Assembly: GCA_934167695.1 (NCBI GenBank)
Contig: CAKPLP010000010.1
Coordinates: 1 to 45,932, forward strand
Direction of reading: 5' to 3'
DNA: 45,932 nucleotides
Source of the DNA: an uncultured Bacilli bacterium
Lineage (GTDB): Bacteria; Bacillota_I; Bacilli_A; RF39; UBA660
Positions 8,399 to 17,400 of the stretch are shown in pieces. Numbering within the stretch: the first letter of the stretch is position 1; each line of letters starts with the position of its first letter. The position numbers and the translations under genes are program-made. The notes under the pieces were generated by a model. That model was not told where the DNA came from and ran no database searches. It saw only the letters and a list, made by a program, of their open reading frames with translations.

Positions 8399-9667
8399 AT
8401 GCGCATAATTACACTCGAACCATATCAATTTGACACTTTTGCAAGTAATCATAAATATAGTAATTATTATCAAAGTTCTTCCTATGCAAATACAATGGCA
8501 CAAAACGGATTTAACGTTCACTATCTTGGTATTAAGGATAATAACAATACCCTAATAGGAGCAACACTATTAATTTACAAAGAAATATTTATGAGTCAAA
8601 AAATAGCATATGCTCCAAGAGGAATATTATTTGACTATTCAAATGCTAATAATGTAAAAGAATTAAGTTTAAAATTAAAACAAGTATTAGGAAAACAAGG
8701 ATTTATTATATTAAGAATGGATCCTTATATACCAGCAACAGTAAGAAATAAATCAGGAAAAGTACTAAATGTTAATAAAGATGTAAATCAAATTATGAAA
8801 AATATTAAAGCAGCAGGTTTTACCTATAAAGGCCAAAATAAATTTTTTGAAAATGAACTTCCTCGTTATGAAGCCATATGTATTTTAAATAAAGATCCAA
8901 AAATAATATTTAAAAACTTAAGTAAAAGAACAAGACACAAAATTAATAGAGCATCAGGCTGTGGAATAACAATTATTAATGATCAAGAAAAAAATGTTAA
9001 TAAATTGTATTCATATATAAAAGAAAAAACCAACTTATCGAAAAAATATATAAAAGATATGGTTGAAAATTATAAATCAAGTAATATATACTATGCCGTT
9101 TTAAATACAGATTCTTTCGTAATAGAAGCAAAAAAAAGATATGAAAGGGAATTAGACAAAAATGATATGCTTGCCCAGAAAATACAATCAAGTAGAATCA
9201 ATAACAATAATATTAAAAAGAAAACACTAAATTCAAAAATGGAATCAGATAAATTAATAAATGTATATAAAAATGATTTAGTTTTAGCAACAAATTTATT
9301 AAAAACATATCCAAAAGGATTAATAATCGGTGCAGCTTTTACCATCGAATATAATAATGTTTCATACTTAATAATAGATGGATTTGATGAAAAATATAAA
9401 CATTTAAATTGTAGCTATCTACTAAAATGGTATATTATTAATGAATGCAGTAAAAAAGGTCTTAAATATTTTAATATGAATGCAATAGTAGGAGAATTTA
9501 AAAGAAGAAATCCCTATAGCAATCTTAATGAAATGAAACTAGGATTTAATACTGTTCCAACAGAATATATTGGAGAATTTGACTTAATTTTAAATAACTT
9601 CAACTATAGTATATATAAAGGATTTAGTAAAGATAAAAATTATAAATTAAAACATGAACCTCGTTAG
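8399..9667 (+). CDS. FemAB/FemX-family aminoacyltransferase (peptidoglycan interpeptide bridge)
   Basis: Members use aminoacyl-tRNA to add bridge residues to the lysine of lipid II at the inner face of the membrane. 422 residues with the two GNAT-like halves of the family: SYANTMAQNGFNVHYLGIKDN near the start, KIAYAPRGILFDYSN, FIILRMDPYIP, and in the second half KNLSKRTRHKINRASGCGITI, then a long charged coiled-coil insert (about 230-290), IIGAAFTIEYNNVSYLIIDGFDEKYKHLNCSYLLKWYII and NMNAIVGEF. The arrangement matches FemA/FemX/MurM, but which amino acid is transferred cannot be read. AAAGGAGG precedes the ATG. It is the only convincing plus-strand gene here, divergent from murD and convergent with tuf. 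Confidence 0.88.
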   Translation: MRIITLEPYQFDTFASNHKYSNYYQSSSYANTMAQNGFNVHYLGIKDNNNTLIGATLLIYKEIFMSQKIAYAPRGILFDYSNANNVKELSLKLKQVLGKQGFIILRMDPYIPATVRNKSGKVLNVNKDVNQIMKNIKAAGFTYKGQNKFFENELPRYEAICILNKDPKIIFKNLSKRTRHKINRASGCGITIINDQEKNVNKLYSYIKEKTNLSKKYIKDMVENYKSSNIYYAVLNTDSFVIEAKKRYERELDKNDMLAQKIQSSRINNNNIKKKTLNSKMESDKLINVYKNDLVLATNLLKTYPKGLIIGAAFTIEYNNVSYLIIDGFDEKYKHLNCSYLLKWYIINECSKKGLKYFNMNAIVGEFKRRNPYSNLNEMKLGFNTVPTEYIGEFDLILNNFNYSIYKGFSKDKNYKLKHEPR

Positions 9668-9683
9668 CAAATGAGGTTTTTTT
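9657..9683 (+). terminator. Intrinsic terminator of the femAB-like gene
   Basis: 9-bp stem (9657-9665 with 9670-9678, one G-T pair), loop AGCA, then Ts to 9683. The stop codon TAG lies within the hairpin. Confidence 0.85.
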
Positions 9684-9691
9684 ATATAAAC

Positions 9692-9718
9692 AAAAAAAGC
9701 AAGATATTAAAATCTTGC
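9692..9718 (-). terminator. Intrinsic terminator of tuf
   Basis: GCAAGAT at 9699-9705 pairs with ATCTTGC at 9712-9718; seven Ts follow on the minus strand. It stands back-to-back with the terminator of the convergent femAB-like gene. Confidence 0.88.
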
Positions 9719-9733
9719 CTTTATATTAAACGA

Positions 9734-10918
9734 TTATTCAATAACTTCTGAAACAACACCAGCACCAACAGTACGTCCACCTTCACGGATAGAGAACTTA
9801 GTACCTTGTTCAAGAGCGATTGGGTGAATTAATTCAACTTCAAAGTTAATATTATCACCTGGCATAACCATTTCAACACCTTCTGGTAAATCAATAACAC
9901 CAGTTACGTCTGTAGTTCTAAAATAGAATTGAGGACGATAATTTGTAAAGAATGGTGTATGACGTCCACCTTCTTCTTTAGTTAATACATAAACAGAACC
10001 TTTGAACTTAGTATGTGGAGTAACTGATCCCGGTTTAGCAAGAACTTGACCACGTTCAACTTGTTCACGAGAAATACCACGTAATAATACACCAGCATTA
10101 TCTCCAGCTTCTGCATAATCTAATTGTTTTCTAAACATTTCGATACCAGTAGCAACTGTTTTTTGAGTATCTTTAATACCAACGATTTCAACTTCATCGT
10201 TAAGTTTTAATTGTCCACGTTCAACACGACCAGTAACAACAGTACCACGTCCTGTAATTGTGAATACATCTTCAATACTCATTAAGAATGGTTTGTCATT
10301 ATCTCTTTCAGGAGTTGGAATCCAAGTATCAACTGCATCCATTAATTCTTCAATCTTAGCAGTCCATTCAGGATCACCTTCAAGAGCTTTAAGAGCAGAA
10401 CCACGAATAATTGGAGTTTCATCACCTTCATAACCATATTCATTTAATAAATCACGAACTTCCATTTCTACTAAATCAAGTAATTCTGGATCATCTACCA
10501 TATCGCATTTATTTAAGAATACAACCATTTTAGGTACACCAACTTGACGAGCAAGTAAGATATGCTCACGAGTTTGTGCCATAGGTCCATCAGTTGCAGC
10601 AATAACTAAAATTGCTCCATCCATTTGAGCTGCACCAGTAATCATGTTTTTAACATAATCAGCATGTCCTGGGCAGTCAACGTGTGCATAATGTCTTTTA
10701 TCAGTACTATACTCAACATGAGCAGTATTGATAGTTATACCACGTTCTCTTTCTTCTGGTGCTTTATCGATATTAGCGAAATCAACAGCTTCATTACCAT
10801 TTTTTCCAGCTAAAACTTTAGTGATAGCAGCAGTAGTAGTAGTTTTTCCATGATCTACGTGTCCAATAGTACCAATGTTAACATGTGGTTTTGAACGATC
10901 AAATTTTTCTTTTGCCAT
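9734..10918 (-). CDS. tuf: Elongation factor Tu
   Basis: GTPase that brings aminoacyl-tRNA to the ribosome. 394 residues, full length, with G1 GHVDHGKT (about 18-25), G3 DCPGHADYVKNMITGAAQMDG, G4 NKCDMVD, switch I RERGITINTAHVEY, domain 2 TGRGTVVTGRVERG, and the C-terminal HTKFKGSVYVLTKEEGGRHTPFF and GRTVGAGVV. Codon choice is less AT-extreme than in the surrounding genes, typical of a highly expressed gene. Last gene of the str group, but with a promoter of its own in the 89-base gap after fusA and its own terminator. Confidence 0.99.
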   Translation of the reverse strand: MAKEKFDRSKPHVNIGTIGHVDHGKTTTTAAITKVLAGKNGNEAVDFANIDKAPEERERGITINTAHVEYSTDKRHYAHVDCPGHADYVKNMITGAAQMDGAILVIAATDGPMAQTREHILLARQVGVPKMVVFLNKCDMVDDPELLDLVEMEVRDLLNEYGYEGDETPIIRGSALKALEGDPEWTAKIEELMDAVDTWIPTPERDNDKPFLMSIEDVFTITGRGTVVTGRVERGQLKLNDEVEIVGIKDTQKTVATGIEMFRKQLDYAEAGDNAGVLLRGISREQVERGQVLAKPGSVTPHTKFKGSVYVLTKEEGGRHTPFFTNYRPQFYFRTTDVTGVIDLPEGVEMVMPGDNINFEVELIHPIALEQGTKFSIREGGRTVGAGVVSEVIE

Positions 10919-10958
10919 AATATAAATTTCCTCCTTTTATAAATTTATTACAACATAT

Positions 10959-10987
10959 ATTTTATCTAATAATTGAATATTTTTCAA
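10959..10987 (-). promoter_or_regulatory. Promoter of tuf
   Basis: TTGAAA at 10987-10982 and TAAAAT at 10964-10959 with a 17-base spacer, 40 bases before the tuf ATG, in the fusA-tuf gap. It lets tuf be made in excess over the other str genes. Confidence 0.65.
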
Positions 10988-11007
10988 CTATTTTGATACT
11001 TTTTTAA

Positions 11008-13077
11008 TTAATTTCCACTTTTTTTAATAATTTCTTCTGAAATATTTTTTGGAACTTCTTCATAATGATCGAAGAACATTACGAAACTAGCTCTACCTTG
11101 TGTGTTACTTCTAAGAGAAGTAGCATAACCAAACATTTCAGAAAGCGGAACCATTGCGCTTAATTTGACGGCACCTAATTGAGTATCTTGACCTAATGGT
11201 TTTCCACGACGACCTGTTAAATCACCCATTACATTACCAAAATATTCTTCTGGAGTTGTAACATCAACTTTCATAATAGGTTCAAGTAAAACAGGTTTAC
11301 ATTTATTTTTCATTTCTTTTACTGCCAAACTAGCGGCAACTTTAAATGCCATTTCATTAGAATCGACATCATGATAAGAACCATCATGTAATGTTGCTCT
11401 AACATTAATCATTGGATAACCAGCAAGTACACCATTTTGAAGAGCTTCTTGAAGTCCTTTGTCAACAACTGGTATGTATTCACGAGGAACAACACCACCA
11501 ACAACTTTATCAACAAATTCATAAACTTTATCTTCAATAGGTTCAAACTCAACCCAAACATGACCATATTGACCACGTCCACCAGATTGTTTAATATACT
11601 TACCTTCACAATCACCTGTTTGTTTTATTGTTTCACGATAAGCAACTTGAGGTCTACCAACATTAGCTTCAACATTAAACTCTCTTTTCATTCTGTCAAC
11701 AATTACATCAAGATGTAACTCACCCATACCAGCAATAACAGTTTGACCTGTTTCATGATCTGTATGAACTTTGAAAGTTGGATCTTCTTCAGCTAATTTT
11801 TGTAATGCAATAGCCATTTTATCTTGATCAGCTTTTGTTTTAGGTTCAACAGCAAGTTCAATAACTGGCTCTGGAACAACTAAACTTTCAAGTATAACTG
11901 GTTTCTTCTCATCACATAAAGTATCTCCAGTTGTTGTATTTTTCAAACCAACAGCTGCAGCAATATCACCTGTATAAACATCAGTAATTTCTTTACGTGT
12001 ATTAGCATGCATTTGTAATATACGACCAATTCTTTCTTTACTATCTTTTGTAGAGTTTAATACATAACTACCACTACTTAAGTGTCCAGAATAAACTCTG
12101 AAGAATGTTAAACGACCAACAAATGGATCTGTCATAACCTTAAATGCTAAAGCACTAAATGGTTCATCATCTTTAGGATGACGTAATAATTCATTACCAT
12201 CCAAATCAATTCCCTTAATAGATGGAATATCAAGTGGACTTGGTAAATAATCAATAACAGCATCAAGTAATAATTTAATACCCTTATTACCTAAAGCAGT
12301 ACCACACATAACTGGGAAAAATTCTGCTTTCAAAGTACCAATACGGATAGCTTTCTTTATCATATCAGTAGAAATTTCTCCACCTTCAAGATAAATTTCC
12401 ATTAATTCATCATCAAATTCAGCAACAGCTTCTATTAATTCTGAATGTTTTTCTGAAGCTATATCCTTTAAATCTTCAGGAATTTCTATTTCCTCAGCAT
12501 TTTCATCTTGTTTACCATCGTAATGGTAAGCTTTCATTGTTACTAAATCAATTACACCTGAAAAAGTATCTTCAGCACCAATAGGCCATTCAATAGGAGC
12601 AGCATTAACTCCTAATTTTTGAGTAATTGAATTTAAACTATATTGGAAATCTGCTCCCATTTTATCCATCTTATTTGCAAAAATAATTCTTGGAACTTTA
12701 AATTCAGAAGCTTGTCTCCAAACAGTTTCAGTTTGAGGTTCAACACCCGCTTGAGCATCCAATAATGCAACAGCACCATCCAAAACACGTAAACTTCTAC
12801 TAACTTCTATAGTAAAATCAACGTGTCCAGGAGTATCGATAATATTATAACGATAACCTTTCCAATGAGCAGTAGTTGCTGCAGATGTTATTGTAATACC
12901 ACGTTCTTGTTCTTGTACCATCCAGTCCATTTGAGATTCACCATCATGTGTTTCACCAATTTTATGAATCTTTCCTGTATGATATAATATTCTTTCTGTA
13001 CAAGTTGTTTTACCTGCATCAATATGAGCCATAATACCAATATTTCTGGTATGCTCGATAGATGTATCTCTTGCCAT
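11008..13077 (-). CDS. fusA: Elongation factor G
   Basis: Translocation GTPase of the ribosome. 689 residues, full length: G1 AHIDAGKTTCTERIL (about 16-30), switch I QEQERGITITSAATT, G3 DTPGHVDFTIEV, G4 NKMDKMG, then domains II-V with KMAIALQKLAEEDPTF, AGMGELHLDVIVDRM, RETIKQTGDCEGKYIKQSGGRGQYGHV and GYATSLRSNTQGRASFVMFFDHYEEVP. The AGGAGGAAAGTA ribosome site lies just after the rpsG stop, 12 bases away, so rpsL-rpsG-fusA form one operon. Confidence 0.99.
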   Translation of the reverse strand: MARDTSIEHTRNIGIMAHIDAGKTTCTERILYHTGKIHKIGETHDGESQMDWMVQEQERGITITSAATTAHWKGYRYNIIDTPGHVDFTIEVSRSLRVLDGAVALLDAQAGVEPQTETVWRQASEFKVPRIIFANKMDKMGADFQYSLNSITQKLGVNAAPIEWPIGAEDTFSGVIDLVTMKAYHYDGKQDENAEEIEIPEDLKDIASEKHSELIEAVAEFDDELMEIYLEGGEISTDMIKKAIRIGTLKAEFFPVMCGTALGNKGIKLLLDAVIDYLPSPLDIPSIKGIDLDGNELLRHPKDDEPFSALAFKVMTDPFVGRLTFFRVYSGHLSSGSYVLNSTKDSKERIGRILQMHANTRKEITDVYTGDIAAAVGLKNTTTGDTLCDEKKPVILESLVVPEPVIELAVEPKTKADQDKMAIALQKLAEEDPTFKVHTDHETGQTVIAGMGELHLDVIVDRMKREFNVEANVGRPQVAYRETIKQTGDCEGKYIKQSGGRGQYGHVWVEFEPIEDKVYEFVDKVVGGVVPREYIPVVDKGLQEALQNGVLAGYPMINVRATLHDGSYHDVDSNEMAFKVAASLAVKEMKNKCKPVLLEPIMKVDVTTPEEYFGNVMGDLTGRRGKPLGQDTQLGAVKLSAMVPLSEMFGYATSLRSNTQGRASFVMFFDHYEEVPKNISEEIIKKSGN

Positions 13078-13089
13078 ATTACTTTCCTC

Positions 13090-13557
13090 CTACCATCTAT
13101 AATGTGCAAAGGCCTTATTAGCTTCTGCCATTCTATGAGTATCTTCACGTTTTTTTACTGCTCCACCAGTACCGTTAGCAGCATCCATAATTTCATTAGC
13201 TAAATTATCAGCCATTCCTCTACCACCACGATTACGAGCATAAGTAGTTAACCATCTAAGAGCCAATGCTTGACTTCTAGCTGGTGAAACTTCTATAGGT
13301 ACTTGATAGTTAGAACCACCAACACGACGTGATTTAACTTCAAGTTCTGGTTTAATATTCTCCATTGCTTTTGTGAAAACTTCTAATGGATCACTACCAG
13401 TTTTTGTTTTAACTTGTTCAAATGCATCATAAACAATACTTTGAGCTGTTCCTTTTTTACCATCAAGCATAATAGTATTAATTAATTTAGTAACTACTTT
13501 AGACTTGTATATAGGATCAGCAAGAACATCTCTTTTTACTGCACGTCTCTTACGCAT
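13090..13557 (-). CDS. rpsG: 30S ribosomal protein S7
   Basis: Head protein of the small subunit that starts 3'-domain assembly on 16S rRNA. 155 residues, normal length, with MRKRRAVKRDVLADPIYKSKVVTKLIN at the start, VGGSNYQVPIEV, RSQALALRWLTTYAR and TGGAVKKREDTHRMAEANKAFAHYRW at the end. Second gene of the rpsL-rpsG-fusA operon. In enterobacteria S7 represses this operon by binding the rpsL-rpsG gap, but the gap here (28 bases) is too short for that structure. Confidence 0.99.
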   Translation of the reverse strand: MRKRRAVKRDVLADPIYKSKVVTKLINTIMLDGKKGTAQSIVYDAFEQVKTKTGSDPLEVFTKAMENIKPELEVKSRRVGGSNYQVPIEVSPARSQALALRWLTTYARNRGGRGMADNLANEIMDAANGTGGAVKKREDTHRMAEANKAFAHYRW

Positions 13558-13585
13558 TATATATTCCTCCCTTCACTATTTTTAA

Positions 13586-14005
13586 TTATTTACTTTCTTT
13601 TGGTTTTTTAGCACCATATTTACTACGACCTTGTTTACGATCTTTAACTCCTGCTGTATCAAGTGTTCCACGAACAATATGATAACGAACACCGATTAAG
13701 TCTTTAACACGACCACCACGAATTAATACAACACTATGTTCTTGTAAGTTATGACCAATTCCCGGAATATAAGTATCTACTTCCTTACCATTACTTAAAC
13801 TAACACGAGCATACTTTCTTAAAGCTGAGTTTGGCTTTTTAGGTGTTTTTGTACCAACACGAGTACAAACTCCTCTTTTTTGTGGTGCAGATACATTAGT
13901 TGTTTTTTTCTTAATAGTATTAAGACCAACTTGTAATACTGGAGCTTTACTTTTTCTTACTTTGTCTTTACGTTTTTTATGTACTAATTGATTGATTGTA
14001 GGCAT
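13586..14005 (-). CDS. rpsL: 30S ribosomal protein S12
   Basis: Decoding-centre protein. 139 residues with the family signature MPTINQLVHKKRKDK, APQKRGVCTRVGTKTPKKPNSALRKYARV (loop where streptomycin-resistance changes fall; wild-type lysine present in TKTPKKPNSALRK), ISL-type core, and YIPGIGHNLQEHSVVLIRGGRVKDLIGVRYHIVRG. An AAAGGAGATATATTTTAT ribosome site precedes the ATG. First gene of the str operon, with its own TTGACT/TATAGT promoter and a structured leader of about 90 bases. Confidence 0.99.
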   Translation of the reverse strand: MPTINQLVHKKRKDKVRKSKAPVLQVGLNTIKKKTTNVSAPQKRGVCTRVGTKTPKKPNSALRKYARVSLSNGKEVDTYIPGIGHNLQEHSVVLIRGGRVKDLIGVRYHIVRGTLDTAGVKDRKQGRSKYGAKKPKESK

Positions 14006-14017
14006 ATAAAATATATC

Positions 14018-14092
14018 TCCTTTCTTGACACATATCCTGGTGTATCATTTTTATGTCTAAATTAAGGTTCTGCCACAGCAAAACCTAATTTA
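14018..14092 (-). promoter_or_regulatory. Structured 5' leader of the rpsL operon
   Basis: The leader begins with a strong stem-loop (14058-14092, about 15 bp with one bulged A and one G-T pair, loop TGTG) at the very 5' end of the predicted transcript. A smaller imperfect stem (about 14026-14045, GATACA with TGTGTC) lies directly before the ribosome site. No T tract follows the first hairpin, so it is not a terminator. It may protect the 5' end or bind a ribosomal protein; the role is inferred. Confidence 0.6.
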
Positions 14093-14104
14093 ACCAGTAA
14101 ACAA

Positions 14105-14133
14105 ACTATAACATTATAATATTAAAAAGTCAA
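14105..14133 (-). promoter_or_regulatory. Promoter of rpsL-rpsG-fusA
   Basis: TTGACT at 14133-14128 and TATAGT at 14110-14105 with exactly 17 bases between. The predicted start of transcription is near 14098, next to the leader hairpin. Confidence 0.8.
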
Positions 14134-14196
14134 TATAATATTAACAAAATATTAAAATATCAATATAAAAACTTTTATTAAAATTAAAATATGTAA

Positions 14197-14352
14197 TTAT
14201 AAAACATTATCATGAATTATAGAAAGAGTATTTGATGATTCTATACCTAATCTATAAGCTAAAATTGATACTAATAAAATTGCAAAAAGTAAAATAATCA
14301 TTAAAATTATCATAGTGTTTAAACTCCAACCATTTCTATTTAGTTTTTTCAT
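14197..14352 (-). CDS. 51-residue single-pass membrane peptide
   Basis: A small gene with start ATG at 14352, ribosome site AGGTG 9 bases upstream and stop TAA at 14199-14197. The product begins MKKLNRNGWSLNTM, has one hydrophobic helix (about residues 13-33, rich in I/L/M) and ends with a short polar tail IESSNTLSIIHDNVL. The basic N-terminus implies that it faces the cytoplasm. It has its own promoter (14375-14403) and lies between the rpoC terminator and the rpsL promoter, the place where B. subtilis has the L7Ae-like ybxF. No relation to L7Ae is visible. Function unknown. Confidence 0.75.
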   Translation of the reverse strand: MKKLNRNGWSLNTMIILMIILLFAILLVSILAYRLGIESSNTLSIIHDNVL

Positions 14353-14374
14353 AATAACACACCTCATAAAATTT

Positions 14375-14403
14375 ATTCTAAAACAAAATTATATTTTTGT
14401 AAA
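14375..14403 (-). promoter_or_regulatory. Promoter of the 51-residue membrane peptide gene
   Basis: TTTACA at 14403-14398 and TAGAAT at 14380-14375, 17-base spacer, 22 bases before the ATG. It lies directly after the rpoC terminator. Confidence 0.6.
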
Positions 14404-14428
14404 GAAAAAGGAATAGAATAACTATTCC
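14404..14428 (-). terminator. Intrinsic terminator of rpoB-rpoC
   Basis: GGAATAG (14410-14416) pairs with CTATTCC (14422-14428) around a 5-base loop; on the minus strand TTTTTCTTT follows. The TAG stop of rpoC is inside the stem. Confidence 0.88.
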
Positions 14429-17400
14429 ATAAATTGATCTTCTAAACGATCAAGTGGTTCATCATCACTTAATTCTTTAGTAAGCTCATAACTTATATCT
14501 TGATAATCTTTAATACCAGTTCCAGCTGGAATTAATTTACCAATGATAACATTTTCTTTTAATCCTTCTAACTCATCAACTTTACCTTTAATAGCAGCAT
14601 CAGTAAGAATTCTAGTTGTTTCTTGGAAAGATGCAGCAGATAAGAAGGAATCTGTTTCAAGTGAAGCCTTAGTAATACCAAGTAATACAGGTTTACCTAA
14701 TGCAGGTTTTTTACCCATAATAACAGCTTCTTTATTTCCATCTGTAAATTCATGGAAATTAACAAGTGATCCCGGTAAGAATTTAGTATCTCCACTTTCT
14801 ACAATTCTAATTCTAGAAATCATTCTACGTGCAATAATTTCAATATGTTTATCAGAAATATCAACACCCTGAGAACGATATGTATTTTGAACTTCTTTTA
14901 ATATATATTCTTGTGTTGTAATAGGATCTGTTACAGCAAGTAATTCCTTAGGAGAAATAGCTCCTTCAGTTAATTTATCACCACATTTAACTTCTTGACC
15001 TTTTTCAACACAAAGTTTTGCACCATAATTTGAAACATGTTCTTTAGTTTCAAGATTATTTGTAACGCTAATTTTATATTTTCCATGATCTTCTTTAATT
15101 TTTGTGATTTTACCATCAATCTCAGCTATAGTAGCTTTACCTTTAGGGTTACGAGCTTCAAATAACTCTTGTACACGAGGAAGACCTTGAGTAATATCTT
15201 CACCACCAGCAACTCCTCCAGTATGGAAAGTACGCATTGTAAGCTGAGTACCGGGTTCACCAATAGATTGTGCAGCCATAACACCAACAGCTTCTCCAAC
15301 CTCAACAAGATTACCAGTAGCAAGGTTACGACCATAACATTTTTGACATACACCATTTTGTACACCACAAGTTAAAATTGTACGAATTTCAACTTCTTTA
15401 ATACCACATGCAATAATTTTATCAGCAGCAGATTCATTAATCATTTCTAATCTATCAACAATAACTTCTTTTGTTTCTGGATTAATAATTTTCTTATTTG
15501 CAAAACGACCAACGATACGATCTCTTAAACTTTCAATAACAGCGCCTGTCTTTTCATTCAAGAAATCATAAACTACTACACCTTGATCAGTACCACAATC
15601 TTCACATCTTACAATCATATCTTGAGAAACGTCTACTAAACGACGAGTTAAGTAACCAGAATCAGCAGTTTTTAGAGCTGTATCGGCACTACCTTTACGA
15701 GCACTATGTGTAGATAAGAAGAATTCTGCAACTGAAAGTCCTTCTTTAAAGTTAGATAAAACTGGAATTTCAATCGGATCACCATTAGGTTTCTGCATCA
15801 AACCACGCATACCTGCAACCTGAGTAAAGTTTGAAATATTACCACGTGCTTTAGAATGCATCATCATAAAGATTGGATTATCAATTTCTTTTTGTGAAAT
15901 TTGTTCAAGTTCAGCTTGAACCTTATCTTTAACACCATACCAAACATCAAGTACTTTTAAATGACGTTCTTCTTCAGTAATTAAACCACGTTTATATTGT
16001 TTATTTATTTTATCAACAACAGCTTGACCTTCATCAACATATTCTTGTTTATGTTTACTAGTAACAACATCACTCATACTAACTGTAATACCTGCGATAG
16101 TAGAATATTTAAATCCCATATCCTTTAATTTATCAAGCATTATAGAAGTTTCAGTAGTTTTATAACGTTTAAATACTTGTGCAATAATTTTTTCAAGTGC
16201 ACCTTTAGCAAAAGGTTTTACTAATTCCATTTGAGCAATTTTTTCAGGAATATTTTCTCCACGATTAATAAAATATTTATTTGGAGTTATTTTTTGAATA
16301 TTCTCATCAGTTGGTTCGTTTACATAAGGGAAAGAATCAGGCAAAATTTCATTAAATTTAATTTTACCAACAGTAGTAACTAAATACTTATCTTTCTTAT
16401 CATCAGTAAATAATTTATGCTTAAATGAATTTACTGGAAGTGCAATTCTAGTATGTAAAGTTATTTCACGTCTTTCATAAGCCATTAATGCTTCATTACA
16501 ATCTTTAAATAATCTACCTTCACCATGTTCTCCAGCTTTCTCCATAGTAATATAATAATTACCTAATACCATATCCTGTGAAGGAGTAACTATTGGATCA
16601 CCACTCTTTGGATGTAAAATATTATTAGAACCAAGCATTAATAATCTAGCCTCTGCTTGTGCCTCTTCAGAAATCGGAACGTGAACAGCCATCTGATCAC
16701 CATCGAAGTCAGCATTAAATGCTGGACAAACAAGAGGATGTAATCTAATAGCCTTTCCTCCTACTAATATTGGTTCAAAAGCTTGAATACCTAATCTATG
16801 TAAAGTAGGAGCACGGTTTAATAATACTGGATGTTCTTTAATAACTTCTTCAACAACATCCCAAACCTGTGGATCACGATTATCAATTAATCTCTTAGCA
16901 GCTTTAATATTATGTGCAATATCTTTATCAACTAAACCATTAATAACATGAGGTTTAAATAATTCAAGAGCCATTTCTTTAGGAATACCACATTGATACA
17001 TCTTTAAACTTGGTCCTACAACAATAACAGAACGTCCAGAGTAGTCAACACGTTTTCCTAATAAGTTTTGACGGAAACGACCTTGTTTACCTTTTAACAT
17101 GCTAGAAAGTGATTTTAACGGTCTATTACCAGCACCTGTTACACTTCTACCACGACGACCATTATCAAATAAAGCATCAACAGCTTCTTGTAACATACGT
17201 TTTTCGTTTTGGATAATAATACTAGGAGCACCTAAATCGATAAGTTTCTTTAAACGATTATTACGATTAATAACTCTACGATATAAATCATTTAAATCAC
17301 TAGTAGCAAAACGACCACCATCTAACTGAATCATAGGTCTTAAATCAGGTGGAATAACAGGAATGCAATCAAGTATCATCCATTCAGGTCTTTGATTAGA

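Noticed and set aside
9091..9345. Minus-strand hydrophobic frame within the femAB-like gene
   Set aside because: Antisense to the coiled-coil insert of a confident gene; its hydrophobic look comes from the Lys/Asn codons read backwards.
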